From positions 62,001 to 126,000 of the forward strand of contig NZ_NRRG01000001.1 of the NCBI RefSeq assembly GCF_016583575.1: 64,000 bases of DNA. The letters run 5' to 3'. Numbering within the stretch: position 1 is the stretch's first letter; every line of letters begins with the position of its first letter. Origin of the DNA: Thiocystis violacea. GTDB taxonomy: Bacteria; Pseudomonadota; Gammaproteobacteria; Chromatiales; Chromatiaceae. The notes below the pieces were generated by a model. That model ran no database searches and was not told where the DNA came from. It saw only the letters and a program-made list of their open reading frames with translations. Below, one piece after another: positions 59,524-64,000 of the stretch. A program made the translations under genes and the position numbers.

Positions 59524-61569
59524 ATGGCGAGGCGATTCAACATGATTTTTGGCCAGGCCGCCAAGGGCGGCGCTCACCCCACAACGACCATTCCGCTGAT
59601 CCTCGGCGCCTTGCTCTTCGCGGCATTGGCTTTGTTCAGCTATCTGGAACTCGTCAATCTCGACGAACTGAACGCCCGGCAATCGTTCGCCGCGGCGCAA
59701 CAGAAGACACTGGCCCAGCAGTTGGCCCGTTCGGCTCGCGACGCCGTCAAGGGCGATGCCGACGCGCTGGAGCGGATGCGCCGCGAGCGCCAGGGTTTCC
59801 AGTCCGGTCTCGAGACCCTGACGCTGGGACAGGCGGGTGCCATCAATCAGGTGGCGACCGAACAACTGGGCGCGGATCTCCGCCAGGTCGAGCAAGCCTG
59901 GAAACCACTCGACCAGGAAGCCGATGCCATTCTCGCGGCGCAAGCACCGATCCTGGCCGTCGGCGCGCGGATCCAGGAGGCCCTGGCGGCGATCCCGCAG
60001 GTACGCGAGTCCATGACGACGGCCGCCAAGCGCATCGTCGCCGAGGGCGCGAGCGCGGCTCATTCGCTTGAGGCCGGGCTTCAGATGTCCCGGCTGGAGC
60101 GGATGGACTCGGCCCTGGAGCAATACCTGGCCGGCGGCGCCAACGCCGGTCAGGCCCTGAGCGACTTCATCGAGGCAAGCGACCTCTTCGCCGGAGGGCT
60201 TTCGACCTTGAGCACCCAGGCCCGGAGTCGCACCGAAGCGGGCGGTTCCCGCCAGTCCCTGGAGGAGACGGCCCGCCGCTTCGCCCCGCTTGAGACGACG
60301 GCGCGTGAGATGAGGGAACGGATGGACGGCGCCCGGTCCGCCATCGACCGCTTGCCGGGGGTGCAGGCCGCCGCTTCCAAGGTTGAAACGGCCCTGGAGT
60401 CCTTGCTGACCCGCTATCGGGAAGCCGAGCGTCGGTTCCTGTTGGCCGGCGTGCCGATCGGCGCGGGGGTGGTGCTCCTGTTCGCGTTGCTGGCGTTACT
60501 GAGCCTCGCCGCGCTGGTCCTGCTCTCGCTGCGCGAGGCGAAGGGACGGGAAGCGGCCTACAAGGCCCAGACGGAGCGCGACGAGCACGCGATCCTGCGC
60601 CTGCTCGACGAGTTGGGCGATCTCGCCGATGGCGACCTGACGGTCGAGGCCACGGTCACCGAGGACAAGACGGGGGCGATCGCCGACGCCTTCAACTACG
60701 CGATCGAGGCCCTGAGAGGGCTGGTCGCGACCATCAATCAGACCTCCTCCAAGGTGGCCAGCTCGGCCCAGGACAGTCGCTCGATCGCGCTGCGCCTGGC
60801 CGAGGCCAGTAGCGTCCAGTCCCTGCAGATCACCCAGGCCTCGGCCGCCGTTCAGTCGCTCACGGTCCAGATCGACGAAGTCGCCCGCAACGCCGGCGAG
60901 TCCGCCGAGGTCGCCTCGCGCTCCGTGGAAGTCGCCGGGCGCGGCGCCCAGACGGTGCGCGACACCATTCAGGGCATGGACGCGATCCGCGAGCAGATCC
61001 AGGAGACCTCCAAGCGCATCAAGCGGCTCGGTGAAAGCTCCCAGGAGATCGGCGAGATCGTGGAACTGATCGACGACATCGCCGACCAGACCAACATCCT
61101 GGCGCTGAACGCGGCCATGCAGGCGGCGATGGCGGGCGAGGCCGGGCGCGGTTTCGCGGTGGTCGCCGACGAGGTGCAGCGCCTCGCCGAGCGCTCGCGC
61201 AACGCCACCAAGCAGATCGAGGTGCTGGTGCGAACCATCCAGGCCGACACCAACGAGGCCGTCAGTTCCATGGAGGCCAGCACCGCCGGTGTGGTGGAGG
61301 GCGCGAATCTGGCCGAGAACGCCGGTGATGCCCTGCGCGAGATCGAGAATGTCTCGGCCTATATCGCGGAGTTGACCAAGCGCATCGCGGATTCCTCGCA
61401 ACGTCAGTCGCGTCAGTCCGCGGAGATCAATGACACGGTTCAGGCGATTCGCGCCATCACCGAGGAGAACAACGATGGAACGCGCAGATCCGCGGAATCG
61501 GTCGAGGTACTCGCCAGCCTGGCCAGCGAGCTGCAGAAATCGGTGGCCGGCTTTCGGTTGCCCGAGTAA
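59524..61569 (+). CDS. pilJ: Type IV pilus chemoreceptor PilJ
   Basis: A 681-residue methyl-accepting receptor, almost exactly the length of Pseudomonas PilJ. The first membrane helix is at about 20-42, the periplasmic PilJ sensor domain at about 43-300, the second helix at about 308-340, then HAMP and the signalling domain with tip [23 protein letters not shown] 59524 has GGGAG about 10 bases upstream and the right length; the longer TTG start at 59488 has no proper site. No CheR-tether tail. Confidence 0.95.
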   Translation: MARRFNMIFGQAAKGGAHPTTTIPLILGALLFAALALFSYLELVNLDELNARQSFAAAQQKTLAQQLARSARDAVKGDADALERMRRERQGFQSGLETLTLGQAGAINQVATEQLGADLRQVEQAWKPLDQEADAILAAQAPILAVGARIQEALAAIPQVRESMTTAAKRIVAEGASAAHSLEAGLQMSRLERMDSALEQYLAGGANAGQALSDFIEASDLFAGGLSTLSTQARSRTEAGGSRQSLEETARRFAPLETTAREMRERMDGARSAIDRLPGVQAAASKVETALESLLTRYREAERRFLLAGVPIGAGVVLLFALLALLSLAALVLLSLREAKGREAAYKAQTERDEHAILRLLDELGDLADGDLTVEATVTEDKTGAIADAFNYAIEALRGLVATINQTSSKVASSAQDSRSIALRLAEASSVQSLQITQASAAVQSLTVQIDEVARNAGESAEVASRSVEVAGRGAQTVRDTIQGMDAIREQIQETSKRIKRLGESSQEIGEIVELIDDIADQTNILALNAAMQAAMAGEAGRGFAVVADEVQRLAERSRNATKQIEVLVRTIQADTNEAVSSMEASTAGVVEGANLAENAGDALREIENVSAYIAELTKRIADSSQRQSRQSAEINDTVQAIRAITEENNDGTRRSAESVEVLASLASELQKSVAGFRLPE

Positions 61570-61598
61570 CGGACAGGCTCACAAAGAGTAGCGGGCCA

Positions 61599-64000
61599 AT
61601 GGCAGACAAGAAGCTGGTTGGCGGCCTTAAATGGGTCAAGAGCGAGATCGGCGCGACCTTGCGTCCGGTGCGCGAATTGGTCGAGGCCGGAAGCGCATTC
61701 GATTTCCAAATGGACCTGGCGCCCGCCGTCGCGGCCCTGGAGCAGGTGCACGGCGTCCTGCTCGCGTTGCAACTGACGACGCCCGGACGCCTGCTGGAGG
61801 AGATGAGCCGTCTGGCCGAACGGATCGCCGAGAGCGAGGACGGTCGATCCCAGGAAGCCATCGCGATCCTGGGTCAGGCACTGAGCCAGTTGACCAATCA
61901 TCTCGACCGCCTGGATGCCGGTTTCGACGAACCCCCGTTGAGCCTCTGGACCATCATCAACGAGGTGCGCTCGGCCTGCGACAAGCTTCCGCTCACGCAC
62001 TCCGAGCTGCTGACCTTCGCGGCCGTCAATCGTGACGGCGATTCGCAATGGATGCCCGAGGAACTGGATATCCTGGCCGAGGTCATGCGCCAGGTGCGTC
62101 CGCAGTTCCATCGGCATCTGGTCGAATGGTACCGCAACGATCCGGACAATCAGGCCCTGCTGCAACTCAGCCGACTATTCCGGCAGCTCCACGACTATTT
62201 GAAGGACGGCCTGCTCGCCGATCTGTTTCGGCTCGCCGAGGTCTTCGCCGAGGCGATCCGGGATGGCCGGATGGAGACCGGCGCCAGGGCCCGCACCCTC
62301 ATGGGTCATCTGGATTGGGTTCAGAAGCCACTGACCCAACGGCCGCCCCTGTGGCCGGAGATCGATGGAACGACGCTGATCGAGCAACTCCTGGGCGCCC
62401 TGACGGAGGCTCGAATCGACGAGCCCCTGGTCGACGAGCTGCGGATGAAGTACGGCTCGCCGTCCACTGGATCCGGATCGGCGCGGACGCTGGCCGCGGA
62501 TCGCGAAAGCGACCAGGCGATCGCCGAGTTGGCGATCAAGGTTCTGAGCGAGATCGCCGGACTCAAGGAACTGTTCGACCTCATCACCCACGGCGAGCGC
62601 GCCGACCAGGCGTCGATCGACGCCTTCGGCGACACCCTGCGCCGTCTCGCCGCGACGCTCGACGACTCGGAAGTCGGTAATCTGACCGGGCGCATGCGCT
62701 CCCTGGCCGATCAATTCGGCGCGCTGCATGCCACCGACATCGCGAAGGATCTGGTGCGTCTCGAATCCCACGCGATGGAACTGCTGGGCATCGAGGCCGT
62801 ACTGCTGGCCTATGCCGGTCATCGCGGGACCAGCGCCGAGCAGGTCATCGCCCCGGACATGGATCTCTCGGAGCTGACCACGGCGACCCTGCGCGAGGCC
62901 GGTTACGAGCTGTTGCGGGTCAAGGATGTCATCTCCAATTGGCAGGCCGAACAGGGTTCGCCCGAGGACCTGGCTCCCGTCAATCATTATCTGATGAGCG
63001 TTTCGGGCGCCTTGCGCATCCTCGGCGAGAATCCATCCGCCGATCTGGCCGAGTCGATCGGGCGTTTGATCCAGCGGGGTTTCGTGGACCCCGCGCGCGT
63101 CCCGACGGAAGCCCAGTTCGAGCATCTGGCCGACGCGGTCGCCGGGCTCGAGCTCTACATCGGGCATCTCCAGGATCCCATGCCGCTCGGCGACAGGCTG
63201 ATCGATCGCGCCGGGGAGTCGATGTCGGCCCTGCACGCGGAGCTTGGCGACCTGAGCGCGCCGTCCGAGGCCAGGGCTCCCGCGACGAGCCGGGAAGCGC
63301 CGCCCGCTCCCGAGAGCGAGTCACTGGCTTCCGACGACGGAGAGACGGAATTCCTGGACATCTTCCTTGAAGAGGCCCGGGAAGAGACCGAAGCGGCACA
63401 GACTCAGTTCGCGCGCTGGGAGTCCAACCCCCACGATTCCGCCGCCCTGGCCACGCTTCGGCGCAGCTTCCACACCCTCAAGGGCAGTGGCCGTCTGGTC
63501 GGGGCCTTGCAGGTGGCCGAGTTCGCGCAATCGATCGAATTCCTGCTCAACCACCTCATCGAGTCTCAGCGCTTCCCCTCGGAGGATGTACTGGCCTGCG
63601 TCGCCGAGGCGGTCCGCGTCCTGCCGGATCTGGTGGACGCCGAGGCCGAGGGTCGCCCGTTCGATATCGCGCCGCATGTGGCACGCGCCACCGAGGCGCG
63701 CGTTGGGGGTCGACCCGCCCCGGACTCGGAATCTATCCCGGAGGCCATGGAGCCAGCGCCCGAGGCCAGGCCCGTGTCCTCTGGCGTCACCCCAATCGTC
63801 GATCATGACAGCCTCTTCGTCGCCGACGAGGAACTCCTGCGGATCTTCCAGACCGAGACCCATGAACACCTGACGACACTGCGGACCTTCCTGCGGCAGG
63901 TCGACGCGGGCAACGCGAAGGTCGACGAGCCCGTGCAACGCGCCCTTCACACCCTCACGGGCAGCGCGCGCATGGCCGGAATCGATTCGATCGCCATGGT
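61599..64000 (+). CDS. pilL: Pil-Chp chemosensory histidine kinase PilL/ChpA (3' end outside window)
   Basis: The frame is open from ATG 61599 to the window edge (800 codons visible), so this is the N-terminal part of a much larger CheA-type hybrid kinase. Residues 1 to about 560 are the long, mostly helical N-terminal region without phospho-His. HPt domains follow: one with SFHTLKGSGRLVGA near residue 625 and another with LHTLTGSARMAGI at the very end. In ChpA several more HPt domains, the kinase core, CheW and a receiver come after. pilK (the CheR homologue) would lie between pilJ and this gene in Pseudomonas but is absent; only 29 bp separate the two. Confidence 0.94.
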   Translation, partial: MADKKLVGGLKWVKSEIGATLRPVRELVEAGSAFDFQMDLAPAVAALEQVHGVLLALQLTTPGRLLEEMSRLAERIAESEDGRSQEAIAILGQALSQLTNHLDRLDAGFDEPPLSLWTIINEVRSACDKLPLTHSELLTFAAVNRDGDSQWMPEELDILAEVMRQVRPQFHRHLVEWYRNDPDNQALLQLSRLFRQLHDYLKDGLLADLFRLAEVFAEAIRDGRMETGARARTLMGHLDWVQKPLTQRPPLWPEIDGTTLIEQLLGALTEARIDEPLVDELRMKYGSPSTGSGSARTLAADRESDQAIAELAIKVLSEIAGLKELFDLITHGERADQASIDAFGDTLRRLAATLDDSEVGNLTGRMRSLADQFGALHATDIAKDLVRLESHAMELLGIEAVLLAYAGHRGTSAEQVIAPDMDLSELTTATLREAGYELLRVKDVISNWQAEQGSPEDLAPVNHYLMSVSGALRILGENPSADLAESIGRLIQRGFVDPARVPTEAQFEHLADAVAGLELYIGHLQDPMPLGDRLIDRAGESMSALHAELGDLSAPSEARAPATSREAPPAPESESLASDDGETEFLDIFLEEAREETEAAQTQFARWESNPHDSAALATLRRSFHTLKGSGRLVGALQVAEFAQSIEFLLNHLIESQRFPSEDVLACVAEAVRVLPDLVDAEAEGRPFDIAPHVARATEARVGGRPAPDSESIPEAMEPAPEARPVSSGVTPIVDHDSLFVADEELLRIFQTETHEHLTTLRTFLRQVDAGNAKVDEPVQRALHTLTGSARMAGIDSIAM

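Overview
The window is a GC-rich, densely coded chromosomal segment with no recognisable rRNA, tRNA, CRISPR array, transposase or prophage gene. Gene content and order point to a gammaproteobacterium. A purple sulfur bacterium of the Chromatiaceae is my best guess, but that is an inference: no photosynthesis or sulfur-oxidation gene lies in the window. The strongest placement evidence is the right-hand 16 kb (about 47.4-64.0 kb). It follows the order I know from Pseudomonas aeruginosa PA0395-PA0413: pilT, pilU, a non-catalytic dihydroorotase, pyrB, pyrR, ruvX (yqgF), yqgE, a tonB3-like gene, gshB, pilG, pilH, pilI, pilJ, then pilL/chpA.

Layout. 0-3 kb: the 3' part of a chemoreceptor with a C-terminal zinc-binding (CZB) domain, then a BLUF blue-light sensor. 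3.5-7.3 kb: a four-gene leftward cluster (ArsS-type radical SAM enzyme, two glycosyltransferases, a small membrane protein) diverging from an ArsR-rhodanese regulator, with a 16-bp palindrome between them. 7.5-8.3 kb: a DUF1778/GNAT toxin-antitoxin pair behind a perfect 12-bp palindrome. 8.5-12.6 kb: a DUF302 protein, then the lipopolysaccharide inner-core genes hldE and waaA, meeting an isochorismatase-fold hydrolase tail to tail. 12.8-19 kb: a Pcm-like methyltransferase, a Kef-type K+/H+ antiporter, an ABC1-family kinase, and a divergent DeaD-type RNA helicase with a clear terminator. 19.2-22.2 kb: a SIR2-like protein paired with a bacteriohemerythrin, a methyltransferase and a cytochrome b561. 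22.3-32.2 kb: recC-recB-recD, translationally coupled, with a VanZ-like gene upstream. 32.3-36 kb: a DCC-type thiol protein and a complete Cache-HAMP-PAS chemoreceptor ending in a CheR-tether-like pentapeptide.

36-44.6 kb is the most interesting block. It is a tight leftward operon encoding a TonB-dependent outer-membrane receptor, a periplasmic YfiR-like protein, a CHASE8-type hybrid histidine kinase (HisKA-HATPase-REC-HPt), and a PAS-GAF-REC-HPt-REC-EAL protein. Read together, this looks like an envelope-to-cytoplasm relay ending in c-di-GMP breakdown. 45-47.3 kb: an unrecognised small ORF, then purK-purE. 47.4-64 kb: twitching-motility ATPases pilT and pilU, the pyrimidine block, tonB, an inserted apbE, gshB, and the Pil-Chp chemosensory genes pilG, pilH, pilI, pilJ and pilL. 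pilL runs off the end of the window, and pilK is missing between pilJ and pilL.

Non-coding structure is notable in four places: a 182-bp near-palindrome built of short repeating units between yqgE and tonB, with a third related copy beyond the pyr block; a nested inverted repeat at 36.0 kb; a duplicated 3' end of the cytochrome b561 gene; and several short perfect palindromes upstream of regulators and the helicase. The reading rests on inspection only; no database or profile search was run.
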